DNA of 64,000 nucleotides, from assembly GCF_004791695.1 (NCBI RefSeq), contig NZ_SRSO01000020.1, positions 1 to 64,000 of the forward strand. Reading direction: 5' to 3'. The DNA is from Flavivirga rizhaonensis. GTDB taxonomy: Bacteria; Bacteroidota; Bacteroidia; Flavobacteriales; Flavobacteriaceae. Of this stretch, positions 42,525 through 51,521 are shown one piece after another. Position 1 is the first letter of the stretch, and each line of letters starts with the position of its first letter. The notes under the pieces were generated by a model that did not search any database, was not told the origin of the DNA, and saw only the letters and a list, made by a program, of their open reading frames with translations. The position numbers and the translations under genes are program-made.

Positions 42525-43796
42525 ATGTTACAAGTCCCTTTTATTAGAGAAAACAAAGATTTAGTAATTGAACGATTAGCAAAAAGAAATTTAGATGCTA
42601 CTCAAATGGTAAACGATGTTATTTCCTTTGATGAAGATAGAAGACGTATCCAAACAGAATTAGATAATACATTAGCAGAATCTAATTCATTATCTAAAGA
42701 AATAGGGAACTTGTTTAAATCTGGAGAAGCTCAAAAAGCAAATCTTTTAAAAGAAAAAGCAACACAGTTAAGAGAAACTTCAAAAGAACTTGCCGAAACC
42801 CTTAATAATAAGTCAGATGCGTTAAAGGAATTACTCTATAAAATTCCTAACGTTCCAAATGAGATTGTGCCTTCAGGAAATTCAGATGAAGACAATCAAG
42901 AAGTTTTTAAAGAAGGAGACATTCCTGTTTTATACGAAGGCGCTCTGCCACATTGGGAGCTTGCTAAGAAATACGACATTATAGATTTTGAACTTGGAAA
43001 CAAAATTACAGGGGCAGGTTTTCCAGTTTTTAAAGGTAAAGGAGCTAGGCTACAACGCGCACTGATTGCCTATTTTTTAGATAAAAATACAGCGGCAGGT
43101 TATACAGAATATCAGTTACCACACTTAGTAAACGAAGCATCTGGTTTCGGTACAGGGCAGTTGCCAGATAAAGAGGGTCAAATGTATCACGTAACCGAAG
43201 ATAATTTGTATTTAATACCAACGGCAGAGGTGCCTGGAACCAATATTTTTAGAGACGTAGTCTTAAATGAGAGAGAACTCCCTATTGGCATTACTGGTTA
43301 TACGCCATGTTTTCGCCGTGAAGCAGGGAGTTATGGCGCCCACGTAAGAGGCCTGAACAGATTGCATCAATTCGATAAAGTTGAAATATTACGAGTAGAG
43401 CACCCAAGTAAATCTTATGAAGCTCTAGATGGTATGGTAAATCATGTCAAGACGATTCTTCAGGAATTAAAATTACCATATAGAATTTTAAGACTCTGTG
43501 GAGGAGATTTAGGATTTACATCAGCACTAACATACGATTTTGAAGTATTTTCTACAGCACAAGACAGATGGTTAGAAATTTCTTCAGTATCCAATTTTGA
43601 GACTTTTCAAGCAAACCGCTTAAAGTTACGTTTTAAAAATAGTGATGGTAAAAACGAATTAGCACATACGTTAAACGGAAGTTCTTTAGCACTACCTAGA
43701 GTGCTTGCAGGAATTTTAGAAAATTATCAAACCAAAGATGGTATAGTAATACCAGAGGTACTACAAGCTTATACAGGGTTCAGTATTATTGATTGA
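42525..43796 (+). CDS. serS: Serine-tRNA ligase
   Basis: Charges tRNA-Ser. The N-terminal coiled coil (about 1-110) binds the tRNA long arm: DFVIERLAKRNLDA-like start, then the KANLLKEKATQLRETSKELAETLN helix. Class II motifs follow: GAGFPVFKGKGARLQRALIAYFLDKNTAAGYTEYQLPHLVN (motif 1), LIPTAEVPGTNIFRD, GYTPCFRREAGSYGAHVRGLNRLHQFDKVEI (motif 2) and EISSVSNFETFQANRLKLRFKN to NGSSLALPRVLAGILENYQ (motif 3). The length (423) is standard. The upstream spacer of about 250 bp contains repeat-like DNA. Confidence 0.97.
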   Translation: MLQVPFIRENKDLVIERLAKRNLDATQMVNDVISFDEDRRRIQTELDNTLAESNSLSKEIGNLFKSGEAQKANLLKEKATQLRETSKELAETLNNKSDALKELLYKIPNVPNEIVPSGNSDEDNQEVFKEGDIPVLYEGALPHWELAKKYDIIDFELGNKITGAGFPVFKGKGARLQRALIAYFLDKNTAAGYTEYQLPHLVNEASGFGTGQLPDKEGQMYHVTEDNLYLIPTAEVPGTNIFRDVVLNERELPIGITGYTPCFRREAGSYGAHVRGLNRLHQFDKVEILRVEHPSKSYEALDGMVNHVKTILQELKLPYRILRLCGGDLGFTSALTYDFEVFSTAQDRWLEISSVSNFETFQANRLKLRFKNSDGKNELAHTLNGSSLALPRVLAGILENYQTKDGIVIPEVLQAYTGFSIID

Positions 43797-43883
43797 AAGT
43801 TAAATCCTGCATCATGTAAGTGTTTTGATTATAAAATCGATGAAATACATTTTTGGCATGCTGTTTAACGATTAAGCTACGAT

Positions 43884-43891
43884 TATTTTTG
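43884..43891 (+). promoter_or_regulatory. TAnnTTTG box upstream of the small open frame
   Basis: TATTTTTG is an exact match to the Bacteroidota -7 consensus, 48 nt before the 40-codon frame. A weak TTTA-like -33 element is present. Confidence 0.35.
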
Positions 43892-43939
43892 TGTTAAGGT
43901 ATATATTTTGGATGTTAGCTAGACCAAACTTACCTAACC

Positions 43940-44062
43940 ATGAAGAACTTTAAACGCATAGTAATATTAATTACATTAATCTTTTTTGCAAGCAAAGTTT
44001 TATTTTCAGATTTCGAAATTTCTAAGTCTGAAAATGAAGTTACTGCAGTCGTAAATAAATAG
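43940..44062 (+). CDS. Possible small secreted or membrane peptide (40 aa)
   Basis: The frame begins MKNFKRIVILITLIFFASKV, a basic start then a hydrophobic stretch like a signal peptide or single membrane helix. A short acidic tail follows (SDFEISKSENEVTAVVNK). It has its own promoter-like box and a terminator about 100 nt downstream, which supports a real small transcript. I do not recognise a family. It could be noncoding RNA instead. Confidence 0.4.
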   Translation: MKNFKRIVILITLIFFASKVLFSDFEISKSENEVTAVVNK

Positions 44063-44158
44063 AGATTTTTTTCATTTATAAAAACTGTCCCCAATCATAT
44101 ATTACATCGTTTTTAATATTAACGGTAGTTAATGGAACATTTATTTTGGTTGGTTAGT

Positions 44159-44187
44159 GCCCGAATTTTTATTCGGGCATTTTTTTT
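44159..44187 (+). terminator. Terminator downstream of the small open frame
   Basis: GCCCGAAT-TTTT-ATTCGGGC is a perfect 8-bp stem followed by ATTTTTTTT. Confidence 0.85.
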
Positions 44188-44354
44188 AACAAAACCCAGC
44201 TTTGAAGAGTTTTTAAAACATATTCAAAATAATAAGTTGATCTAATTCCCAGTATATGGTGTGATGTTATAATTTTTACTTTGTAATTTCTATATGAGTT
44301 CAAAAATTCGCGAATATTACAATATCTACATGTTACATTTCTTATATTTACGTT

Positions 44355-46130
44355 ATGAGATATATCTATACTTTATTCTTATTAGTTTGTACAATCACGT
44401 TTTCTCAAAATGATATTCTTGCAAAGGAATATTTCAAAAAAGGGGACTTTGAAAAGGCATTGTATGAATATAAAAAGTTATATGCCAAATCGCCCTCCAA
44501 TATTAATTATATCAATCAAATTGTAATTACACATCAGCAATTAGAGCAGTATGATGAAGTAGAAATATTTCTTTTAAAATTAATGGAAAGGATTAATTAT
44601 CCTGCATTTTTAGTAGAATTAGGTTATAATTATCAGCTTAAAAATGATTTGGAAAATGCTACAATTAATTATAATAAAGCCATAGCGGCTATAGATGAAA
44701 GAGCAAGTAACGTGTTCTCTGTAGCAAGAAGTTTTCAGAGTCATACACTTTTAAACGAAGCAGTTGTATCTTATGAAAAAGCGATGCTATTAAACCCAGA
44801 TTTTAATTTTAATCTACAATTAGCTAAAATATATGGAGAGCAAGGAAATATAGAAAAAATGTTTAATAGCTACATTCATTTTGCAGAATCTAATCCCGTA
44901 AGTTTGAATAATATTAAAAGAGCTATTAGTGATTTTATAAGTGAGAATAGTGCGAATGAAAACAATATAATATTTCGAAAAGTTTTACTAAAAAAAAATC
45001 AGTTAGAACCTAATTTGCTTTGGAATGAGTTGTTAAGTTGGTTATTCATTCAACAAAAAGACTTTAACAAAGCATTCATTCAAGAAAAGGCTATTTTTAA
45101 TAGACAACCAGACAACTTAAACAGGATAGAAGAGCTAGCATTAATAGCCTCTAATGAAAACGAAAATGACGTCGCTAAAGACGTTTTTGCATACATAATT
45201 GAAACGGCACAAGACTCAGGTACGAAATTAAAAGCACATTATAATTTACTTCAATTAGAGACTAAAGAAAGTGTAAAAGAAAATTATGCCAATATTAATA
45301 CTAAATATTTAGAGCTTTTTAAGGAATTTGGAACATTTTCACAAACCTTAAAATTGCAAATAGCGTATGCTCACTTTTTAGCATTCTATATGAATGAAAC
45401 CAACAAAGCAACAGCGTTTTTAGAAAATGCATTAAAATTACCAATAACTAAATTACAGAAAGCAGAGGTTAAATTAGAGCTAGGAGATATTCTCATATTA
45501 CAAGAAAAGTTCAACAAAGCTTTAATCTACTATACACAAATTCAGCGTAATTTAAAAAATAGTACCATTTCTCAAGAGGCACGCTATAAAGTGGCAAAAG
45601 CAAGCTATTATAAGGGCGATTTTAAATGGGCGGAGTCGCAACTTAAAATTTTAAAAGCTTCAACCTCTCAACTTATTGCTAATGATGCATTAGATTTAAA
45701 ACTACTTATTTCTGATAATAAATATGAAGATTCGTTACAAACAGCTCTAAAACTTTATTCCAAAGCAGATTTGCTAGCTTTTCAAAATAGAAATGAAGAA
45801 TCTATTTCATTATTAAATAAGATTTTAAATGAACATAAAACCGAACCTATAATTGCTCAGGCATTATATAAACAAGCTCAATTATTTGAAGCTAAAAAGC
45901 AATATGAGAAAGCCGTATCCAATTACGAGGCTATTATAGCTAATCATAGAGATGGTATTTTAATAGATGATGCCTACTTTAAATTAGCAGAGATTTATGA
46001 AAAACAACTGAATTTACCCGAAAAAGCAAAAACGCTATATGAGTTAATAATCTTTAATCATGCCGATAGTATTTATTTTGTAGATGCCAGAAAACGCTAT
46101 AGAGCACTGCGGGGTGATGCTATAAACTAG
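44355..46130 (+). CDS. Secreted TPR-repeat protein
   Basis: 591 residues with a signal peptide (MRYIYTLFLLVCTITFSQ) and tetratricopeptide repeats through most of its length: KEYFKKGDFEKALYEYKKLYAKSP, FLVELGYNYQLKNDLENATINYNKAI, SHTLLNEAVVSYEKAMLLNPDF at the N terminus and AEVKLELGDILILQEKFNKALIYYTQIQ, QALYKQAQLFEAKKQYEKAVSNYEAI, DAYFKLAEIYEKQLNLPEKAKTLYELI at the C terminus. It is likely periplasmic. The last TPRs resemble those of YbgF/tol-associated proteins, but I would not assign a partner. The GNAT gene follows 2 nt later, so they may be co-transcribed. Confidence 0.85.
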   Translation: MRYIYTLFLLVCTITFSQNDILAKEYFKKGDFEKALYEYKKLYAKSPSNINYINQIVITHQQLEQYDEVEIFLLKLMERINYPAFLVELGYNYQLKNDLENATINYNKAIAAIDERASNVFSVARSFQSHTLLNEAVVSYEKAMLLNPDFNFNLQLAKIYGEQGNIEKMFNSYIHFAESNPVSLNNIKRAISDFISENSANENNIIFRKVLLKKNQLEPNLLWNELLSWLFIQQKDFNKAFIQEKAIFNRQPDNLNRIEELALIASNENENDVAKDVFAYIIETAQDSGTKLKAHYNLLQLETKESVKENYANINTKYLELFKEFGTFSQTLKLQIAYAHFLAFYMNETNKATAFLENALKLPITKLQKAEVKLELGDILILQEKFNKALIYYTQIQRNLKNSTISQEARYKVAKASYYKGDFKWAESQLKILKASTSQLIANDALDLKLLISDNKYEDSLQTALKLYSKADLLAFQNRNEESISLLNKILNEHKTEPIIAQALYKQAQLFEAKKQYEKAVSNYEAIIANHRDGILIDDAYFKLAEIYEKQLNLPEKAKTLYELIIFNHADSIYFVDARKRYRALRGDAIN

Positions 46131-46132
46131 CC

Positions 46133-46645
46133 ATGATAATAACAGAAACCGAGCGCTTAATTATTTCAAAATTCACAATTGAAGACGCATCATTTTTTTT
46201 AGAATTAACAAATACGCCTAATGCGCTTAAATATATTGGTGATAAAAATCTAAAGAGTGTAGAAGATGCAGAAAAGTACCTTACAAACAAGACTATTAAA
46301 AGCTACCATGATTTTAAGTTCGGATTTTACAAGCTTGAGTTAAAAGAAGAGAAGAACAAACCTATTGGAACTTGCGGACTTGCAAAACGAAAAGAACTGG
46401 ATGATGTAGATCTTGGATTTGCGTTTCTTCCTGAATATGAAGGTAGAGGTTTTGGTTATGAAGCCTCAAAAGGAGTCATGACATTAGCAAAACAAACTTT
46501 TAAATTAAACAAACTTATAGCGATAACAGTGCCCTATAATAAAAACTCAATTAAGTTATTAGAAAAGTTAGGCTTTGCTTGTGAAAAAACAGTAAAACCT
46601 TTTGAAGATGATGAAGAACTCCTGTTATTTGCAAAAAATATATAA
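46133..46645 (+). CDS. GNAT N-acetyltransferase (RimJ/RimL-like)
   Basis: A 170-residue GNAT of the Acetyltransf_3 group. ITETERLIISKFTIEDASFFLELTNTPNALKYIGDKNLKSVEDAEKYL is the family N terminus, DDVDLGFAFLPEYEGRGFGYEASKGVMTLAKQTFKLNKLIAITVPYNKNSIKLLEKLGF the acetyl-CoA-binding and C-terminal part. The substrate (ribosomal protein, small molecule) is unknown. It is coupled to the TPR gene before and to a DUF4286 gene 3 nt after. Confidence 0.9.
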   Translation: MIITETERLIISKFTIEDASFFLELTNTPNALKYIGDKNLKSVEDAEKYLTNKTIKSYHDFKFGFYKLELKEEKNKPIGTCGLAKRKELDDVDLGFAFLPEYEGRGFGYEASKGVMTLAKQTFKLNKLIAITVPYNKNSIKLLEKLGFACEKTVKPFEDDEELLLFAKNI

Positions 46646-46648
46646 GTT

Positions 46649-46972
46649 ATGATTATATACAACGTAACAGCAAACATAGACGAATCTATTCATGACGAAT
46701 GGTTAACATGGATAAAAGAACATATTCCACAAGTATTATCTACAGGAAAATTTGAAAAAGCGACTTTAAGTAGGGTTTTAGTAGAAGAAGATATGGGAGG
46801 AGTTACCTATTCCATTCAATATCGATCGTATTCGCGAGAAGCCTTAGATGCTTATTATAGAGAAGACGCCGAAAAATTACGAGCTGATGGGATGAAAAAA
46901 TTCGCAGATAAGATGTTAGCGTTTAGAACAGAACTGGAAATTATTGATGAATACTCAGTAACTTTTAAATAA
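46649..46972 (+). CDS. DUF4286 family protein
   Basis: A small (107-residue) cytoplasmic protein that fits DUF4286: YNVTANIDESIHDEWLTWIKEHIPQVLSTGKFEKATLSRVLVEEDMGGVTYSIQYRS. The residues DAYYREDAEKLRADGMKKFADKMLAFRTELEIIDEY follow. The ferredoxin-like dimer fold is expected from the family. It lies 3 nt after the GNAT gene, in the same direction. Its function is unknown; it often appears near rsmA in Bacteroidota, as here. Confidence 0.9.
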   Translation: MIIYNVTANIDESIHDEWLTWIKEHIPQVLSTGKFEKATLSRVLVEEDMGGVTYSIQYRSYSREALDAYYREDAEKLRADGMKKFADKMLAFRTELEIIDEYSVTFK

Positions 46973-46983
46973 TTATAATACAA

Positions 46984-47016
46984 AGACCTGACAGGTTTTT
47001 AAAACCTGTCAGGTCT
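46984..47016. repeat. 33-nt perfect palindrome
   Basis: AGACCTGACAGGTTTT and its exact complement, around a single central T. Palindromes of this sequence are a familiar dispersed element in flavobacterial spacers. No T run follows on the plus strand, so it may be a repeat rather than a terminator. Confidence 0.7.
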
Positions 47017-47070
47017 AAATAGTGAATCTAACTTGATGAGCTAGAGTTTTAAATAGTCTGTGCGTAGTCG

Positions 47071-47087
47071 CTGAGCTTAGTCGAATC
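47071..47087 (+). repeat. Diverged TTGAGCGCAGTCGAA-type repeat
   Basis: GCTGAGCTTAGTCGAATCAA is a diverged copy of the 6119/50450 repeat. Confidence 0.4.
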
Positions 47088-47137
47088 AAGAATCCATTTA
47101 TATAACTTACTTTTGTATTCATAAACATCTGTAATTC

Positions 47138-47932
47138 GTGGCGTACAATCCAAACCAACATCAGGTAAAAGCAAAAAAATATTTAGGGCAACATTTTTTA
47201 AATGATGAATCTGTTGCACAAAAAATTGCCGATACACTTACTTTAAAAGGTTATAAAAATGTTTTAGAGATTGGCCCAGGAATGGGGGTGTTAACTAAGT
47301 ATTTGCTAAAAAAAGATATTACAACATATGTGATAGAAATTGATACCGAGTCTGTAGAATATTTACAAGCCAGTTACTTAAATCTGGCTCCGAGAATCAT
47401 AGAAAAGGATTTCTTAAAGTACGATTTAAACACTGTTTTTAATCAGGAACCCTTTGCTATCATAGGTAACTTTCCATATAATATTTCTACGCAAATAGTT
47501 TTTAAAACTTTAGAAATGCGTGACCAAATCCCCGAATTTTCAGGGATGTTTCAAAAAGAAGTAGCACAGCGCATTTGCTCTAAAGAAGGCAGTAAAGTTT
47601 ATGGAATTCTATCCGTTTTAGCACAAGCGTATTATGATGCCGAATATTTATTTACAGTGCCACCAGATGTTTTTAATCCGCCGCCAAAAGTAGAATCAGG
47701 CGTATTAAGACTTATCAGAAAAAAGGATTATACGTTACCTTGTGACGATGCATTATTTTTTAGAGTCGTAAAAACCGCATTCCAACAACGCAGAAAAACA
47801 CTTCGTAACAGTTTAAAAACATTCAATTTATCCGATAATTTAAAAGCAAATGTTATATTTGGCAAACGTCCAGAACAATTAAATGTTCAAGAATTTATCG
47901 AACTCACACAATTGATTGAAAAAGACGTGTAG
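47138..47932 (+). CDS. rsmA: 16S rRNA dimethyladenosine transferase
   Basis: Dimethylates the adjacent adenosines A1518 and A1519 in helix 45 of 16S rRNA. The 264-residue protein begins with the family sequence [28 protein letters not shown] motif I is [16 protein letters not shown], the catalytic motif IV is GNFPYNIST, and [15 protein letters not shown] is the family C-terminal signature. The start is a GTG at 47138; no ATG in a suitable place lies upstream. Read-through from the DUF4286 gene is possible. Confidence 0.95.
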   Translation: MAYNPNQHQVKAKKYLGQHFLNDESVAQKIADTLTLKGYKNVLEIGPGMGVLTKYLLKKDITTYVIEIDTESVEYLQASYLNLAPRIIEKDFLKYDLNTVFNQEPFAIIGNFPYNISTQIVFKTLEMRDQIPEFSGMFQKEVAQRICSKEGSKVYGILSVLAQAYYDAEYLFTVPPDVFNPPPKVESGVLRLIRKKDYTLPCDDALFFRVVKTAFQQRRKTLRNSLKTFNLSDNLKANVIFGKRPEQLNVQEFIELTQLIEKDV

Positions 47933-47953
47933 AACCTTTTAAATTTTCCTTTT

Positions 47954-49330
47954 TTGTTAGAAGAAAAAGAAAACATACAATTTCAGCTTACAGATGAACT
48001 CATTGAGCAAGTAGAACGTTTAGTCGAAAACCAAAACGATAAAGAACTACAAAAGCTTTTAAAAGAGTTTCACTACGCAGATATTGCTGAAGTTTTAGAT
48101 GAATTAAATTTAGAAGACGCAGTATATGTTATAAAGCTTCTAGATTCTGAAACGACTTCAGATGTCTTGATGGAACTGGACGAGGACAATCGAGAAAAGG
48201 TATTAAAAAATCTTTCTGCTAAAGAAATTGCTGAAGAAATTGAAGAGTTAGATACCGATGATGCAGCAGATATTATTTCTGAGTTACCGGAAGAACGCCA
48301 ACAAGAAGTTATCTCGAAAATTGAAGATGAAGAACATAAGGCGGAAATCACAGAACTTTTGGCTTATGATGAAGATACCGCAGGTGGACTTATGGCTAAA
48401 GAGCTCGTAAAAGTTTATGAAACCTGGACCGTTGCAGGCTGTTTACGACGTATTAGAGGACAAGCCAAAGAAGTAACCAGAGTACATTCTATTTATGTCG
48501 TTGATAAACAAGATAAACTCATAGGCCGCCTTTCCTTAAAAGATCTTATTGTTGCCAAAAACGAGAAAAAAATTGCAGATATCTACATATCTAATGTAGA
48601 TTATGTAGAAGTAAACGAAGATGTTGAAGATGTTGCTAAAGTCATGGCAAAATACGATTTAGAAGCCATTCCGGTTGTTGACGAAAATCAAACATTATTA
48701 GGAAGAATAACCATTGATGATATTGTAGATGTTTTAAAAGAAGAAGCCGATAAAGATTATCAATTAGCAGCAGGTATTACACAAGATGTAGAAGCCGATG
48801 ACAGTATTTTAGAACTTACCAGAGCGCGCTTACCATGGCTAGTTTTAGGCTTAGTTGGAGGCGTAGGGGCTTTTTTAATTATGGAAGGCTTTCAAGAATC
48901 ATTTAAAGAAAAAGCCATCCTTTTCTTTTTTACACCTTTAATAGCAGCAATGGCAGGTAATGTTGGTGTACAATCTAGCGCGATTATTGTGCAGGGATTA
49001 GCTAATGATGATTTGAGAGGAAGTATTAACAGTAGGTTGATAAAGGAAATGCTTTTAGCCGCGCTAAATGGCGTTATACTAGCCATTTTTTTATTTTTAT
49101 TTGTTTGGTTTTACAAAGGAGAATTAGACAAAGCATTAGCAATATCGATTTCATTAATAGTTGTCATAATTGTAGCAGGTTTAATAGGAACTTTTGTACC
49201 GTTATTCTTAAACAAACGTGGTGTAGATCCTGCTATTGCAACGGGACCATTTATAACAACCAGTAATGATATTTTAGGAATTCTTCTTTATTTTTGGATA
49301 GCTGAATTAATAATAAATATCTATAATTAA
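47954..49330 (+). CDS. mgtE: Magnesium transporter MgtE
   Basis: Mg2+-gated channel in the inner membrane. The 458 residues have an N-terminal superhelical MgtE_N domain (about 15-130), two CBS domains (about 135-255: HSIYVVDKQDKLIGRLSLKDLIVA and YDLEAIPVVDENQTLLGRITIDDIVDVL), a plug-helix linker and five C-terminal membrane helices starting at RARLPWLVLGLVGGVGAFLIMEGFQ. The conserved GNVGVQSSAIIVQGLA helix and GVDPAIATGPFITTSNDI near the pore are intact. The start is a TTG 21 nt after rsmA, and no better start is visible. Confidence 0.94.
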   Translation: MLEEKENIQFQLTDELIEQVERLVENQNDKELQKLLKEFHYADIAEVLDELNLEDAVYVIKLLDSETTSDVLMELDEDNREKVLKNLSAKEIAEEIEELDTDDAADIISELPEERQQEVISKIEDEEHKAEITELLAYDEDTAGGLMAKELVKVYETWTVAGCLRRIRGQAKEVTRVHSIYVVDKQDKLIGRLSLKDLIVAKNEKKIADIYISNVDYVEVNEDVEDVAKVMAKYDLEAIPVVDENQTLLGRITIDDIVDVLKEEADKDYQLAAGITQDVEADDSILELTRARLPWLVLGLVGGVGAFLIMEGFQESFKEKAILFFFTPLIAAMAGNVGVQSSAIIVQGLANDDLRGSINSRLIKEMLLAALNGVILAIFLFLFVWFYKGELDKALAISISLIVVIIVAGLIGTFVPLFLNKRGVDPAIATGPFITTSNDILGILLYFWIAELIINIYN

Positions 49331-49445
49331 AATTCCAACATAAGCCTCAAAAACGTAAATATTTAATTATTGGTAAATTAAATTGGTGTATCCTTTTCAA
49401 ATACAGAGAGAAATCACTTAAATAATAAATTCAAAAAAATAGATT

Positions 49446-50402
49446 TTGAAAATACTTCACTTAGACACCAATCACGAATTAATGATCGACCAGCTTACCG
49501 ATCTAGGATTTGTAAATCACGAAGATTACACATCATCAAAAGAAGCGATTGAAGCAAAGATTAAAGATTATGATGGGATTGTTTTACGAAGTAGGTTTAC
49601 TATAGACAAACAGTTTTTAGATGCAGCAACAAACCTTAAATTTATAGGCAGAGTAGGTGCAGGATTAGAAAATATTGATTGTAATTATGCCGAAAAAAAA
49701 GGAATAACTCTAATTTCGGCACCAGAAGGAAATAGAAATGCCGTTGGAGAACACACATTGGGGATGTTATTATCATTATTTAACAAGCTTAACAAAGCAG
49801 ACTTAGAAGTTAGACAGGGTGAATGGTTACGTGAAGATAACCGAGGTATAGAACTCGATGGAAAAACGGTAGGGATTATTGGATACGGGAATATGGGAAA
49901 AGCTTTTTCCAAAAAGTTACGGGGTTTTGATGTAGAGGTGCTTTGCTACGATATTAAAGAGCGTGTAGGAGATGCAAATGCAAAACAAGCATCACTAGCA
50001 GAATTTCAAGACAAAGTAGATGTAGTAAGCTTGCACACGCCAGAAACACCATTAACTATAAATATGATTGATAATGCATTTATCAATCAATTTAAAAAAT
50101 CGTTTTGGTTAATAAATACAGCACGAGGCAAAAGCGTAGTAACCAAAGATTTAGTTTCAGCTTTAAAATCTGGAAAAATACTAGGAGCAGGCCTTGATGT
50201 TTTAGAATACGAAAAAGCTTCATTTGAAAATCTATTTAAAAAAGATACTACATCAAACCTTACAGAAATGCCAGAAGCCTTTCAATATTTAATTGATTCG
50301 AAAAACGTTATTTTATCACCACATGTAGCTGGCTGGACTATTGAAAGTAAAGAGAAATTAGCACAAACCATCGTAGATAAAATTAAAGTGAATTTTTGCT
50401 AA
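49446..50402 (+). CDS. D-2-hydroxyacid dehydrogenase (phosphoglycerate dehydrogenase-like)
   Basis: A 318-residue NAD-dependent 2-hydroxyacid dehydrogenase. The nucleotide-binding motif is VGIIGYGNMGKAFSKKL (about residues 140-156), LINTARGKSVVTKDLVSALKSGKILGAGLDVLEYE has the Arg of the catalytic triad, and SPHVAGWT holds the catalytic His. There is no C-terminal ACT domain, so it is the short type. The substrate may be 3-phosphoglycerate or another hydroxyacid; a serine biosynthetic role is plausible but not shown. The start is a TTG. Confidence 0.9.
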   Translation: MKILHLDTNHELMIDQLTDLGFVNHEDYTSSKEAIEAKIKDYDGIVLRSRFTIDKQFLDAATNLKFIGRVGAGLENIDCNYAEKKGITLISAPEGNRNAVGEHTLGMLLSLFNKLNKADLEVRQGEWLREDNRGIELDGKTVGIIGYGNMGKAFSKKLRGFDVEVLCYDIKERVGDANAKQASLAEFQDKVDVVSLHTPETPLTINMIDNAFINQFKKSFWLINTARGKSVVTKDLVSALKSGKILGAGLDVLEYEKASFENLFKKDTTSNLTEMPEAFQYLIDSKNVILSPHVAGWTIESKEKLAQTIVDKIKVNFC

Positions 50403-50443
50403 ATTTAACGGGTTATAGTAATAACTTTTAATTTTAGACTGAG

Positions 50444-50475
50444 TGTCAGGTTGAGCGCAGTCGAAACCTATTTAA
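50444..50475 (+). repeat. TTGAGCGCAGTCGAAA dispersed repeat copy
   Basis: TGTCAGGTTGAGCGCAGTCG followed by AAACCTATTTAAA. The core is identical to the copy at 6119, and a related but diverged segment (cctttcgactttagtttatg) follows at 50493. Confidence 0.7.
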
Positions 50476-50613
50476 ATTTATAGATTTTAATGACCTTTCG
50501 ACTTTAGTTTATGCTAAGCGTAACCGAAGTACTTAAGGTGTCGATAAGTATTCATCAGATACAAATAATTTAATATGAGCAATTTTTTAAATCTAACTCG
50601 TTAAATTTAGTAT

Positions 50614-51024
50614 ATGAAAAAAACTATTTTAGTTTTTACACTTTTAATTGTTGCGCTCTATACCATTTTTAGAATTAGTAAATACTCTTTAATTCTGGGA
50701 GGAACTTCAATAGAGTTTATTATAATAGCTATTGCCATTGTGTTTTTTATTGTTGGTATTTATATTAATAAAAAAAGCCTGCACAAGCCACAAAATACTT
50801 CAGAAAACATAAATTATCAAAAAATTAAAGAATTGGAGATAACCCCTCGCGAGTATGAGGTGCTTCAAGCCATTTCAGAAGGTTTATCTAATAAAGAAAT
50901 TGCGGAAAAATTATTTTTATCAGAAAGTACAATCAAAACTCATGTTTCCAATTTATTAGTAAAACTTAATGCAAAAAGACGTACACAAGCTATTCAAATT
51001 GCAAAAGACCATAAGATTTTATAG
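50614..51024 (+). CDS. Membrane-anchored LuxR-type DNA-binding protein
   Basis: 136 residues. The N-terminal half is two predicted membrane helices (ILVFTLLIVALYTIFRI and FIIIAIAIVFFIVGIYI), then the LuxR C-terminal helix-turn-helix at about 70-132: ELEITPREYEVLQAISEGLSNKEIAEKLFLSESTIKTHVSNLLVKLNAKRRTQAIQIAK. A receiver or sensor domain is absent, so it would be a membrane-tethered regulator with an unknown signal, or it may be released by proteolysis. The following gene starts 110 bp later and belongs to a small accessory run. Confidence 0.9.
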   Translation: MKKTILVFTLLIVALYTIFRISKYSLILGGTSIEFIIIAIAIVFFIVGIYINKKSLHKPQNTSENINYQKIKELEITPREYEVLQAISEGLSNKEIAEKLFLSESTIKTHVSNLLVKLNAKRRTQAIQIAKDHKIL

Positions 51025-51134
51025 CTTTAGGACTAAAGTATAAGGTGTTTGGTACTTTAGTATGAGGCCGATTATAGCAATCGCTGGTAATTTTATACCT
51101 GTAGGATCAAATATTAATTTTTAAAATCAACAAT

Positions 51135-51506
51135 ATGACATTAGGAGCATTTTCGGTAAGTTTAAGCGTTAAAGATATCAACGTATCTAAAGTATTTTAT
51201 GAGAATCTTGGATTTAAGGTTTTCGCTGGCGATTTAGAAAGAAATTATCTCATTATGAAAAACGGGAATGCTTTAGTAGGGCTTTTTCAAGGCATGTTTG
51301 AGAATAATATCTTAACCTTTAACCCTGGGTGGGATGAAAATGCGAATAAATTAGATGAGTTTACAGATGTCCGAGATATTCAAAAACACTTAAAAAGTAA
51401 AAACATCAAATTTGAAAACGAAGCAGATGAAAATACTAAAGGACCAGCAAGTTTTGTTATAATGGATCCAGATGGTAATACCGTTTTAATCGATCAACAT
51501 GTTTAA
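51135..51506 (+). CDS. VOC family protein (glyoxalase-like)
   Basis: A single-domain vicinal-oxygen-chelate protein of 123 residues. The two beta-alpha-beta-beta-beta units are visible: FSVSLSVKDINVSKVFYENLGFKVFAGDLERNYLIMKNGNALVGLFQG and VRDIQKHLKSKNIKFENEADENTKGPASFVIMDPDGNTVLIDQHV. This fits the bleomycin-resistance/lactoylglutathione lyase superfamily. Metal ligands cannot be assigned with certainty, and the substrate is unknown. It leads a run of small plus-strand genes. Confidence 0.9.
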   Translation: MTLGAFSVSLSVKDINVSKVFYENLGFKVFAGDLERNYLIMKNGNALVGLFQGMFENNILTFNPGWDENANKLDEFTDVRDIQKHLKSKNIKFENEADENTKGPASFVIMDPDGNTVLIDQHV

Positions 51507-51521
51507 TATAATATAGAAATT

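Larger units (their letters stand above)
43797..44354. other. 558-bp spacer with one possible small gene and a terminator
   Basis: Between serS and the TPR gene there is no long gene. It holds a TAnnTTTG box (TATTTTTG, 43884-43891), a 40-codon open frame with a hydrophobic N terminus (43940-44062), and a clear terminator (44159-44187). The rest is AT-rich DNA in which I see nothing further. Confidence 0.55.

Noticed and set aside
43850..43870. TGGCATG-N4-TTAAC as a second sigma-54 promoter
   Set aside because: The -12 half differs from TTGC in two bases and an exact TAnnTTTG box is closer to the small frame.
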